This document shows, piece by piece, positions 10,854-18,088 of a stretch of DNA of 55,678 bases. The notes beneath the pieces are model-generated. The model searched no databases, was not told where the DNA came from, and saw nothing but the letters and a program-made list of their open reading frames with translations. This stretch comes from Kitasatospora phosalacinea (GTDB taxonomy: Bacteria; Actinomycetota; Actinomycetes; Streptomycetales; Streptomycetaceae). The stretch covers positions 1 through 55,678 of the forward strand of contig NZ_JNWZ01000046.1 of NCBI RefSeq assembly GCF_000716545.1, read 5' to 3'. Made by a program: the position numbers and the translations under genes. Position 1 is the first letter of the stretch; every line of letters starts with the position of its first letter.

Positions 10854-11933
10854 ATGACCAAGAGAAATTCCGTCCCGGGGGCGCGACAGCTGCCGCGCCT
10901 GATCGCGCTGGCCGCCTCCGGCGCGCTCGGACTGGGCCTGCTCGGAGTCCCGGCCGCCGGTGCGGCCGACCTCGGCCAGGCCGTCGTCTACGGCGACGTC
11001 ACCCGCGACGGGCACCCCGACGTCCTGCTGCCGGACAGCGCCGGCGACCTCCGCGCCGTCCAGGGCGGCACCGGCACGGTCGACACGGGCCGGATCGTCT
11101 CGCAAGCGGCCAGCTCGCCCACCGGCACCTGGCAGGGCGTCCAGGTCACCCACCGCGGCTCACTGCGCGGGGGCGTCTACTTCGACGAACTGATCGCCCA
11201 CCCGGCCGGGGACGAGCAGCTGTACCTGTACCAGAACTCGTCCACCGGCTCCTCCTCCTTCACCTCGTTCTACCTCAACGGCAGCGTCATACAGGGCGCG
11301 GTCACCTGCGTCGACGGCGGCGCCGCGATCACCTGCCCGTCCGAACTCGGCACCGACTGGAGCAACGCCACCCAGGTCCTCGCCCTCGGCTCCGTCAACA
11401 ACGAGACCGCCGGCACCCCGGCCCGGACCAATCTCGTCGCGGTGATCGGCACGAAGCTCTGGCTGTTCTCCCCCGGGAGCAACAACGTCAAGTTGCTCGC
11501 CACGACGGACACCCTGCTCTCCGGCCTCGACTGGAGCGACTACGACCTGATCGGTCCCGGCCCCGCCAACGGCACCACCACCTGCACCGACGCCGCCGGA
11601 ACGACGACCACCACCTCGCAGGCCACCCTGTGGACCCGCGAGCGCAGCACCGGCCGGATCCTCTCCTACCCGATCACCAGGGATCCCGCCGCCAACTGCG
11701 CCGTCGACTTCTCCGCGCTGGCCGATCCGGCCCGGGGCACCGTCATCGGCGGTGGCGTCGATCCGACCGCGTACCCCGTCGTCGGCTCGGCCGGCGACCT
11801 GACCGGTGACGGTGTTCCGGACCTGTACGGGCAGGACCCGGCCGGCCGGGTGACCATCTGGTCGGGCACGGCCGGGGGCACGACCGGGGCTCCCGGTGCC
11901 GTCACCGGTTTCGGGGCTCCGCTCACCCGGTAG
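10854..11933 (+). CDS. secreted FG-GAP/VCBS-like repeat protein
   Basis: This 359-aa protein has a clear Sec signal peptide (MTKRNSVPGARQLPRLIALA, then LGLLGVPAAGA with cleavage near residue 38). The mature part starts and ends with FG-GAP-type calcium-binding loops, VVYGDVTRDGHPDVLLPDSA and AGDLTGDGVPDLYGQDPAGR. Between them lie Thr/Ser/Gly-rich beta strands and four cysteines that could form disulfides. Such domains build beta-propeller surfaces in extracellular proteins, and similar repeats end many Streptomyces lipoproteins and hydrolases. No catalytic residues are visible. It is probably extracellular and possibly a binding or scaffold protein; the ligand is unknown. Confidence 0.75.
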   Translation: MTKRNSVPGARQLPRLIALAASGALGLGLLGVPAAGAADLGQAVVYGDVTRDGHPDVLLPDSAGDLRAVQGGTGTVDTGRIVSQAASSPTGTWQGVQVTHRGSLRGGVYFDELIAHPAGDEQLYLYQNSSTGSSSFTSFYLNGSVIQGAVTCVDGGAAITCPSELGTDWSNATQVLALGSVNNETAGTPARTNLVAVIGTKLWLFSPGSNNVKLLATTDTLLSGLDWSDYDLIGPGPANGTTTCTDAAGTTTTTSQATLWTRERSTGRILSYPITRDPAANCAVDFSALADPARGTVIGGGVDPTAYPVVGSAGDLTGDGVPDLYGQDPAGRVTIWSGTAGGTTGAPGAVTGFGAPLTR

Positions 11934-11940
11934 AGCCCGG

Positions 11941-12108
11941 CTAGCGCGGGGTGGAGTGCCGACCGCGGCCCATCCGCACGCCGGCCACCAGCAGGGCGGC
12001 GACGAACAGCACCGCGCCGATGACCAGCAGCCACAGCAGGCCCTTCACCAGCACGCCGACGAACCCGAACACCACGGCGATCAGCACGATCAGCAGCAAC
12101 CACGCCAT
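11941..12108 (-). CDS. small hydrophobic membrane protein
   Basis: This 55-aa protein starts at ATG 12108 after a GGGAGG ribosome binding site. It consists almost entirely of two hydrophobic helices (MAWLLLIVLIAVVFGFVGVL and LLWLLVIGAVLFVAALLVAG) followed by a short basic tail RMGRGRHSTPR. It resembles the small hydrophobic proteins encoded in many Streptomyces genomes near stress genes. The neighbouring PRC-barrel/DUF2382 gene upstream on the same strand is separated by a strong palindromic terminator, so it is probably transcribed on its own. Its function is unknown. Confidence 0.72.
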   Translation of the reverse strand: MAWLLLIVLIAVVFGFVGVLVKGLLWLLVIGAVLFVAALLVAGVRMGRGRHSTPR

Positions 12109-12139
12109 GTCGGCCTCCCTCGGTCGTTCCACTCGCCGT

Positions 12140-12173
12140 CGGCGGGGCCCGGTCCTAGGACCGGGCCCCGCCG
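12140..12173. terminator. 34-bp perfect palindrome, terminator of the PRC-barrel gene
   Basis: The block is a perfect palindrome centred on CCTAGG; each arm reads CGGCGGGGCCCGGTCCT. It starts 7 bp past the stop codon of the PRC-barrel gene in the direction of transcription and lies just upstream of the small membrane protein gene. Confidence 0.75.
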
Positions 12174-12180
12174 GGCGGTG

Positions 12181-13311
12181 TCACCGGTGACGCCCCCGGC
12201 CGGGAGTGTCCTTTCCGGTGGTCGGCGGCAACTTCTTCTCACCGTCGGGGAGTTCGGCTTCGATGCGCTCCTTGCGCACCTCGCCGGTGACGGTCCGCTG
12301 CTCGACGTGCTCCTCGGTCACCAGGCGCACCCGCTCCACCGGGACGGCCTCGGTGCGCACCACCGGCCGCTCGCCGTGCAGGACCACGTCGTACTCGGCC
12401 TCCGAGATGGGGTCGCCGGACAGCGCCTCGCCCCGGTTGGCCTCGGTGATCGGCTCGCGCACGATCCGGACTTCCTCGTGCCGCACCGGCACGGTCTGCT
12501 GCTCCTCCTCGGTGACGACGTACTTGCGCAGCCGGGCGTGCCCGGTCTCGTACCGCTCGATGCCGACGTGCATCCGCTCCTCGGAGCGGGTCATCGCGTC
12601 GTCGCTCCGCTCCGGCCGGCCGGTGTCCCGGGCGGCGCGGCCCGGGGCGGCGGCCGCCGCTGAGGTCGCGGAGGTCGCGGAGGCGGCGGACCCGGGACGG
12701 GTGCCGGCCGTACCGGCCGCGGTGGTGCCGGACAGACCGACGGCTCCGGTGGTTCCGGCGGCTCCGGTCTTGCCCGTGGCGCCGGGGGTGCCGGGGGTGC
12801 CGGGGGTGCCGGTCAGGCGGGTGCCGGTCCCGGTGGTACGGCCCGTCGCGGGCTTGGCCGACGCCGCGCCGGCCGCCCCGGCGGCTCCCGCAGCCCCAGC
12901 CGTTCCGGCCGCGCCCGTGCCGGTGCCCGTGCCGCCCTGGGCGTGGGCCCACCCGCCCTCACCGGGCTGGTTCGCGGCCTTCCAGGCATCGTCCCAGGCG
13001 ATGCCGTAGTGGCTGTACAGCCGGCGCTCCTCCTCCTCGGAGAGGTGGCCGCCGTTGTCCACGTCGACGTTCGGCGCGTCCTTGACCTTCTCCTTGGCGT
13101 AGGGCACCTGGAGGTGGCCGTCGACCACGTGGGCGTCACGGATCGGGACGAACGACTCACTGGAGCCGAACAGGCCGGTCTTCACGCTGACCCACTCGGG
13201 CTTTCCGGTGGAGTCGTCCAGGTAGAGGTGGTCGGCCTTGCCGATCTTGTTGCCTTCGGCGTCGTGGACGGGCTGGTGCAGCATGGAACGGATCTGTTGC
13301 TCGGTGATCAT
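12181..13311 (-). CDS. PRC-barrel plus DUF2382 protein with collagen-like linker
   Basis: This 376-aa protein has three parts. Residues 1-95 form a PRC barrel (MITEQQIRSMLHQPVHDAEG, then VSVKTGLFGSSESFVPIRDA). Residues 96-235 are low complexity: a GAAGAAGAAG stretch, then ten consecutive Gly-X-Y triplets (Gly at 168, 171 and every third residue to 195, beginning GTPGTPGTPGATGKTG), then an Ala/Ser stretch. Residues 243-370 are a DUF2382 domain (RMHVGIERYETGHARLRKYV, then PVRHEEVRIVREPITEANRG). DUF2382/PRC proteins are linked to stress or membrane-associated functions, without a known reaction. I chose the ATG at 13311, 9 nt after GGAGG, over an upstream GTG placed only 3 nt after it. Confidence 0.88.
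   Translation of the reverse strand: MITEQQIRSMLHQPVHDAEGNKIGKADHLYLDDSTGKPEWVSVKTGLFGSSESFVPIRDAHVVDGHLQVPYAKEKVKDAPNVDVDNGGHLSEEEERRLYSHYGIAWDDAWKAANQPGEGGWAHAQGGTGTGTGAAGTAGAAGAAGAAGAASAKPATGRTTGTGTRLTGTPGTPGTPGATGKTGAAGTTGAVGLSGTTAAGTAGTRPGSAASATSATSAAAAAPGRAARDTGRPERSDDAMTRSEERMHVGIERYETGHARLRKYVVTEEEQQTVPVRHEEVRIVREPITEANRGEALSGDPISEAEYDVVLHGERPVVRTEAVPVERVRLVTEEHVEQRTVTGEVRKERIEAELPDGEKKLPPTTGKDTPGRGRHR
12779..12811. repeat. 9-nt tandem repeat encoding Gly-Thr-Pro
   Basis: The unit GCCGGGGGT is repeated about three times in a row and encodes the GTP triplets of the collagen-like linker on the minus strand. Slippage could change the number of triplets. Confidence 0.6.
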
Positions 13312-13395
13312 TTGCACACGCCTCCTTCACATTCCAGCACTGAGGCGCGTGGCCGACTGCGGAGAAACCAAACACGCCACCGCCCCGCGTTCGCG

Positions 13396-13435
13396 CCGCG
13401 CCCCCGGATCGGCATATGCCGATCCGGGGGCGCGG
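13396..13435. terminator. 40-bp perfect palindrome, probable terminator
   Basis: The 20-nt arms (CCGCGCCCCCGGATCGGCAT and its exact complement) meet at CATATG without any spacer. The palindrome lies 26 bp downstream of the stop of the small acidic gene and 84 bp upstream of the PRC-barrel start, both on the minus strand. It probably separates the two transcripts. Confidence 0.75.
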
Positions 13436-13461
13436 TGTCCGCGTGCGGACGGGGAGAGCGG

Positions 13462-13659
13462 CTACACCGCCCCGTCCCCGTCCCCCTCGCCGTCCCCCTC
13501 GCCGGGGCCGTCGCCGGGGTCGGGGTCCAGTCCGACCTCCGCGCGGTCCTCCTCGGTGCGGTCCTCCAGTTCGGCCTCGTCGGGCCGCCGCGGCAGGCCG
13601 CCGCCGTGGCCGGTGTCCGGGTCGCCCTCGACCGCCTTGTTCGACTTGTGGTGGGTCAC
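13462..13659 (-). CDS. small acidic hypothetical protein (65 aa)
   Basis: The frame starts at GTG 13659 with GGAGG 6 nt upstream, which makes it a credible gene despite its size. The protein is hydrophilic: MTHHKSNKAVEGDPDTGHGG, a central EAELEDRTEEDRAEV, and a tail alternating Asp, Gly, Glu and Pro. No family is recognised. The composition suggests a disordered protein. It lies downstream of the DUF2252 gene (80 bp) on the same strand and ends before a 40-bp palindromic terminator, so it may be co-transcribed with DUF2252. Confidence 0.6.
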   Translation of the reverse strand: MTHHKSNKAVEGDPDTGHGGGLPRRPDEAELEDRTEEDRAEVGLDPDPGDGPGEGDGEGDGDGAV

Positions 13660-13738
13660 TGCTGCCTCCGGGTGGTGGTGCGGGCCTTCGCTGTCTCCAT
13701 CACCCCCCGGGCCGGGGCGGTCCGCAAACGGGGAGGGA

Positions 13739-15091
13739 TCAGGCGTCTTCGGACCGCACCTCGCCGGAGGCGACGGCGTCGGCGAGGCGGGCGTGGTCGG
13801 CGGTGTTGAGCTCGGCGTAGCGGTGGGCGAAGGCGGCCACCGCGCGGTCGAAGGAGTCGCCGCGGCCGAGGTAGGCGGCGATGGCGATCCGGTCGCCGGA
13901 GCGGGCGTGGGCCCGGGCCAGGGCGGTGCCGCACAGGGCGGCGTAGGCGCGCAGGCCCCGGGTGGTCATCGCGCCGACCTCGGCGGAGCCCTTCATGTCG
14001 CGCAGCTGCCGCCAGTAGAAGTGCCGCCCGGCGGGGCCGGTCATCCAGCCGAGGAAGATGTCGCTCGCGGCCTGGGTGAGCCGCTGCCCGGCGACCACCC
14101 GCTGCCCGTGGTGGTCGTACCGGCTGGGCCCGGCGTAGGGCTCCAGGACGGACGCCTGGGCCTCCTTGACCTGGAGGACCAGCGGGTCGTCGGCGTCCCG
14201 GCCCTGGAGCAGGACGACGAAGCAGCGGGTGCCGACGCTGCCGACGCCGACCACCTTGCGGGCGGTGTCGACGTACCGGTAGCGGTCGAGCAGCCGGCCG
14301 CGCTCCTCGGGGAGGGTGGCCCGGTAGTCGGCGAGCATGCCGTGCACCTCGTCGGTGTCGAAGCCGACGTGCTCGATCAGCGGGGGCTGGTCCTTGAAGC
14401 GGCGCCGGCCGCTCGCGGTGGTCTCGGTGAGCTTGCCGGCGGCCTGCAGGCTGTCGCGGCGGCGGGCGGCGGCCAGGCCGGCCTCGGTGCGGCGGCGGCG
14501 CCCGCCCTTGAGGCTGGCGAGCAGTTCGTCGGCGTCGATCCGCCGGTACCAGACCGGGAGTTCGCCGAGGCCGGCCAGCAGCCGGATGTGCTCGCGGTAG
14601 GCGCGGACGGCGTCCAGCACCACCCGGCGGGCCTCCTCGGGGCCCTCGCCGTTCTCCTGCGCGGCGACGGCCAGGCTGGCGGCCAGGCGCTGCACGTCCC
14701 ACTCGAACGGGCCGGGCAGCGTCTCGTCGAAGTCGTTCAGGTCGAACAGCAGGGCGCGCTCGGGCGAGGCGAACAGCCCGAAGTTGACCAGGTGGGCGTC
14801 GCCGCAGAGCTGGACGGTCAGCCCGCTGTCGGGGGCCCCGGCCAGGTCGCCGGCCATCACGGCGGCCGCGCCGCGCAGGAAGGCGAACGGGGACGCGGCC
14901 ATCCGGCCGTCGCGGATCGGCACCAGGTCGGGCAGGCGGCCCTCCGCCTGGGCGCGCAGCACCGCGAGCGGGTCGGGGCGGTCGGCGGCGGGCCGCCAGT
15001 GCCCGGCGGTGGAGCGCGGGGCGCGCGCCCGGGCGGCGCGGCCGGCCGCGGTGCGCTCGTCGACCGTCAGGTAGGGGGCGGGGGTGTCCAT
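13739..15091 (-). CDS. DUF2252 family protein
   Basis: The 450-aa protein matches DUF2252, a family with a kinase-like fold. Characteristic blocks are VPIRDGRMAASPFAFLRGAA, VQLCGDAHLVNFGLFASPER with LLFDLNDFDETLPGPFEWDV, LVLQVKEAQASVLEPYAGPS and RHFYWRQLRDMKGSAE. The GDAHLVNFG and FDLNDFDE motifs resemble the catalytic and Mg-binding loops of aminoglycoside-kinase-like enzymes, so a phosphotransferase activity is possible but not shown. The start is ATG 15091 behind AGGAG; an upstream in-frame ATG would add 30 residues of no family similarity. The gene precedes a small acidic gene. Confidence 0.88.
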   Translation of the reverse strand: MDTPAPYLTVDERTAAGRAARARAPRSTAGHWRPAADRPDPLAVLRAQAEGRLPDLVPIRDGRMAASPFAFLRGAAAVMAGDLAGAPDSGLTVQLCGDAHLVNFGLFASPERALLFDLNDFDETLPGPFEWDVQRLAASLAVAAQENGEGPEEARRVVLDAVRAYREHIRLLAGLGELPVWYRRIDADELLASLKGGRRRRTEAGLAAARRRDSLQAAGKLTETTASGRRRFKDQPPLIEHVGFDTDEVHGMLADYRATLPEERGRLLDRYRYVDTARKVVGVGSVGTRCFVVLLQGRDADDPLVLQVKEAQASVLEPYAGPSRYDHHGQRVVAGQRLTQAASDIFLGWMTGPAGRHFYWRQLRDMKGSAEVGAMTTRGLRAYAALCGTALARAHARSGDRIAIAAYLGRGDSFDRAVAAFAHRYAELNTADHARLADAVASGEVRSEDA

Positions 15092-15194
15092 CGGCGGCTC
15101 CTGGCTCCTCGGGGGACCGAAGAGGTACCGCCCCGGCGCGCCGCCGTACCAGCGGCGGGCACCGGGGCGGCGGTCGCTCACCCGGACGGCGGCA

Positions 15195-16601
15195 CTACAT
15201 GTTGATCATGTGTCCGGCCAGGCCGTGGACGGCCTCCTTGACGGCCTCGCCCAGCGTCGGGTGGGCGTGCACGTTGCGGCCGACCTCGTGCACCGTCAGG
15301 TCCCACTGCTGGGCCAGCGTCAGTTCCGGCAGCAGTTCGGTGACCTCGGGGCCGATCAGGTGGGCGCCGAGCAGTTCGCCGTGGGTCTCGTCGCAGATCA
15401 CCTTGACGAAGCCGACCGGGTGCCCGATGCCGTGCGCCTTGCCGTTGGCGGTGAACGGGAACTTGGCGACCTTGACGGCGTAGCCCTTCTCCCGGGCCTG
15501 CGCCTCGGTGTACCCGAAGCTGGCGACCTGCGGCTGGCAGTAGGTGGCGCGCGGGACCATCACGAAGTCGATCTCCATCGTCTCGGCCCCGGCGATGGTC
15601 TCGGCGGCGATCACGGCCATCGCCTCGGCGGCGTGCGCGAGCATCAGCTTCGCGGTGACGTCGCCGATCGCGAAGATGTGCTCGACGCTGGTGCGGCCGC
15701 GCCCGTCGACGGCGATGGCGCCGCGCTCGGTGAGCTGCACGCCGGTGACCTCCAGGCCGTAGCCCTGCACCCGCGGCACGAAGCCGATCGCCTGCAGGAC
15801 CTTGTCGGCCTCCAGCACCTCCTGCTTGCCGTCCCGGGTGACGGTGACCTTCACCGGCTTGTTCGGGTCGGAGTCGTCGATGGTGTCGACCCGGGTGGAG
15901 GTGAGCACCTGGATGCCCAGCTTGCGGTACTGCTTGGCGAGTTCGGCGGAGACGTCGGCGTCCTCCAGCGGCACCATCCGGTCCAGGAACTCGACGACGG
16001 TGACCTTGACGCCGTAGTTGTGCAGCACGTACGCGAACTCGACGCCGATCGCGCCGGCGCCCGCGATGATGATCGACTCCGGCAGCCGCTCGGTGAGGAT
16101 CTGCTCCTCGTAGGTGACGACCCGTTCGCTGAGCGAGGTGCCGGGCAGCAGCCGGGTGGTGGCGCCGGCCGCGATGACGCAGTGGTCGAAGGTGACCATC
16201 TCGAAGCCGCCGGAGGCGAGCTTGACCTGGAGGGTGTGGTCGTCGACGAAGGTGCCCCAGCCGTCGTACTCGGTGATGCCGTTCTTCTTCATCAGGTAGT
16301 GGACGCCCTTGACCCGGCCGTCGGCGACCTGCCGGGAGCGACTGAACGCCTTGCCGTAGTCGAAGGACACCTTGCCGTCGACCTCGATGCCGTACAGCCC
16401 GGCCTCGTTCAGGACGGTGTGCGCGAGCTCGGCGTTGCGCAGCAGGGCCTTCGAGGGGATGCAGCCGACGTTGAGGCAGACGCCGCCCCAGTACTTGGCC
16501 TCGATCACGGCGGTGCGCAGGCCGAGCTGGGCGGAGCGGACGGCGGCGGTGTAGCCGCCGGGGCCGGCGCCCAGGACGACCACGTCGTAGTGCGTGCTCA
16601 T
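15195..16601 (-). CDS. lpdA: dihydrolipoyl dehydrogenase (E3)
   Basis: This 468-aa flavoprotein disulfide reductase has FAD binding [20 protein letters not shown], the redox-active disulfide in [19 protein letters not shown] binding [20 protein letters not shown], a second FAD motif [17 protein letters not shown] and the C-terminal His-Glu region ([20 protein letters not shown]). It reoxidises lipoyl groups of pyruvate, 2-oxoglutarate and branched-chain dehydrogenase complexes or the glycine cleavage system. The ATG at 16601 has an AAGGAG ribosome binding site. Only about 16 nt of native leader remain before the left end of the TnpB element, so the natural promoter has probably been displaced. 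It is the only lpd visible here; other copies may exist outside the window. Confidence 0.95.
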   Translation of the reverse strand: MSTHYDVVVLGAGPGGYTAAVRSAQLGLRTAVIEAKYWGGVCLNVGCIPSKALLRNAELAHTVLNEAGLYGIEVDGKVSFDYGKAFSRSRQVADGRVKGVHYLMKKNGITEYDGWGTFVDDHTLQVKLASGGFEMVTFDHCVIAAGATTRLLPGTSLSERVVTYEEQILTERLPESIIIAGAGAIGVEFAYVLHNYGVKVTVVEFLDRMVPLEDADVSAELAKQYRKLGIQVLTSTRVDTIDDSDPNKPVKVTVTRDGKQEVLEADKVLQAIGFVPRVQGYGLEVTGVQLTERGAIAVDGRGRTSVEHIFAIGDVTAKLMLAHAAEAMAVIAAETIAGAETMEIDFVMVPRATYCQPQVASFGYTEAQAREKGYAVKVAKFPFTANGKAHGIGHPVGFVKVICDETHGELLGAHLIGPEVTELLPELTLAQQWDLTVHEVGRNVHAHPTLGEAVKEAVHGLAGHMINM

Positions 16602-16746
16602 CGGATCTCCTTCGTGGATACCCCCGGCTTCAGCCGGGGAGGAAACGAAGCTCCCGCGTAGCGGGGCAGGGGAAGCCGAACCGCCGTCAAGGCGGTACGG
16701 TGCACCGGTAGTTGATGATGCTTCACATGGTCACATACAGGGGTGG

Positions 16747-16759
16747 TAGCGTGTGAGAC
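16747..16759 (+). promoter_or_regulatory. -10 box of tnpB, probably leaderless
   Basis: TAGCGT (16747-16752) ends 7 nt before the tnpB ATG with no clear Shine-Dalgarno sequence between them. Confidence 0.4.
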
Positions 16760-17980
16760 ATGGCGGCCACCCACGTGAAGCGGGCTTTCAAGTTCCGCTT
16801 CTACCCGACCGATGCGCAGGCGGCTGAGCTGTCGCGCACCTTCGGTTGCGTGCGGAAGGTCTACAACATGGCGTTGCGGGCTCGTACCGAGGCGTGGACG
16901 CTGCGTCGGGAGCGGGTGAACTACAACGCCACGTCGGCGATGCTGACGGCGTGGAAGAAGACGGAGGAACTGGCGTACCTGTCCGAGGTGTCGTCCGTGC
17001 CGTTGCAGCAGTCGCTGCGACACCTGCAGGGGGCGTTCTCCAACTTCTGGCAGAAGCGGGCGAAGTACCCGACCTTCAAGTCGAGGAAGAAGTCCCGCCG
17101 CTCCGCCGAGTACACCACCAGCGCGTTCCGCTACCAAGGCGGCCGGCTGACCCTGGCGAAGATGGCGGAGCCGCTGGACATCGTGTGGTCCCGTCCGCTG
17201 CCCGAGGGCGCGGCTCCCTCCACGGTGACCGTGTCGCAGGACGCTTCGGGGCGCTGGTTCGTCTCGCTGCTGTGCGAGGACCGGCCGTCGATGCCCGCTC
17301 CGGTCAACGCGGCTGTCGGTGTCGACGCCGGGATCACCAGCCTGGTGACGCTCTCCACCGGCGAGAAGGTCGCCAACCCGAAGTTCGAGCGCGCCGACCG
17401 CGAGCGCCTGGCCAGGGCCCAGCGGGAGCTGGCCCGCAAGGCCAAGGGCTCCCGCAACCGGGACAAGGCCCGTGTCAAGGTCGCCCGGCTGCACGCCCGC
17501 ATCGCCGACCGCAGGCGTGACTTCCTCCACAAGCTCACCACTCGACTCGTCCGCGAAAACCAAACGGTCGTGATCGAGGACCTGACGGCCCGCAACGTGC
17601 TGGGGAACCACAGTCTCGCCCGGGCGATCTCGGACGCCTCGTGGACCGAGCTGCGGTCCATGCTGGAGTACAAGGCCCAGTGGTACGGCCGCGAGCTGAT
17701 CACCGTCGACCGGTGGTTCCCCAGCTCCAAGCTGTGCTCGGCCTGCGGGACCATCCGCAACGCGATGCCGCTGAACGTCCGCGCATGGGAGTGCGCCTGC
17801 GGTGCGGTCCACGACCGGGACGTGAACGCGGCACGCAACATCCTGGCCGCCGGGCTGGCGGTTGCAGCCTGTGGAGACGGTGTAAGACCTCAACGGAGCA
17901 CTCCGGGCGGGCAGTCGTCGGTGAAGCAGGAAGAAGTCCCACCGCCGCGCCCACGCGCAGCGGCTCAGCCGCGAGGCTGA
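16760..17980 (+). CDS. tnpB: RNA-guided nuclease TnpB of an IS605/IS1341-like element
   Basis: This 406-aa TnpB has the family opening (AFKFRFYPTDAQAAELSRTF) and all three RuvC acidic residues: Asp189 in VGVDAGI, Glu273 in VVIEDL and Asp354 in HDRDVNAARN. The zinc ribbon has Cys326, Cys329, Cys345 and Cys347 (CSACG and CACG). It therefore looks catalytically intact. TnpB proteins bind an omega RNA transcribed from the end of their own element and cut matching DNA next to a short motif, which preserves the element at its donor site. The C-terminal tail rich in Pro, Arg and Gln is typical of actinomycete copies. No tnpA is present. Confidence 0.93.
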   Translation: MAATHVKRAFKFRFYPTDAQAAELSRTFGCVRKVYNMALRARTEAWTLRRERVNYNATSAMLTAWKKTEELAYLSEVSSVPLQQSLRHLQGAFSNFWQKRAKYPTFKSRKKSRRSAEYTTSAFRYQGGRLTLAKMAEPLDIVWSRPLPEGAAPSTVTVSQDASGRWFVSLLCEDRPSMPAPVNAAVGVDAGITSLVTLSTGEKVANPKFERADRERLARAQRELARKAKGSRNRDKARVKVARLHARIADRRRDFLHKLTTRLVRENQTVVIEDLTARNVLGNHSLARAISDASWTELRSMLEYKAQWYGRELITVDRWFPSSKLCSACGTIRNAMPLNVRAWECACGAVHDRDVNAARNILAAGLAVAACGDGVRPQRSTPGGQSSVKQEEVPPPRPRAAAQPRG

Positions 17981-18036
17981 GGGGAACCCTCGCCCCCAGG
18001 GCGGGGAGGAAGTCAAGTTCCTCGATCCTTCAGGAA
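17881..18036 (+). ncRNA. possible omega RNA overlapping the tnpB 3' end, with guide
   Basis: In characterised TnpB systems the omega RNA scaffold covers the end of tnpB plus the right-end hairpin, and the guide is the flanking sequence just after the element. Here the guide would start after TCAA at 18017 (GTTCCTCGATCCTTCAGGAA). The start of the RNA is arbitrary in this entry. Inference from the family; no direct evidence of the transcript. Confidence 0.4.
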
Positions 18037-18088
18037 GCGACGGACGGCCTCGCGGCCCGTGCCTCCCAGTACACCAGGACCGGACGGC

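Larger units (their letters stand above)
16618..18016 (+). mobile_element. solitary TnpB element (IS605/IS1341-like) without transposase TnpA
   Basis: Boundaries are inferred. The left end begins with the hairpin CCCCGGC-TTCA-GCCGGGG (16622-16639), followed by two further hairpins (CCCGC/GCGGG at 16653-16665 and ACCGCC/GGCGGT at 16680-16696). The right end has an imperfect hairpin after the tnpB stop (about 17989-18010) and ends at TCAA (18013-18016), the tetranucleotide typical of IS605-family right ends. No TnpA-like Y1 transposase is present, so the element depends on one in trans. It lies between the lpd leader and the M1 peptidase gene. Confidence 0.7.
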
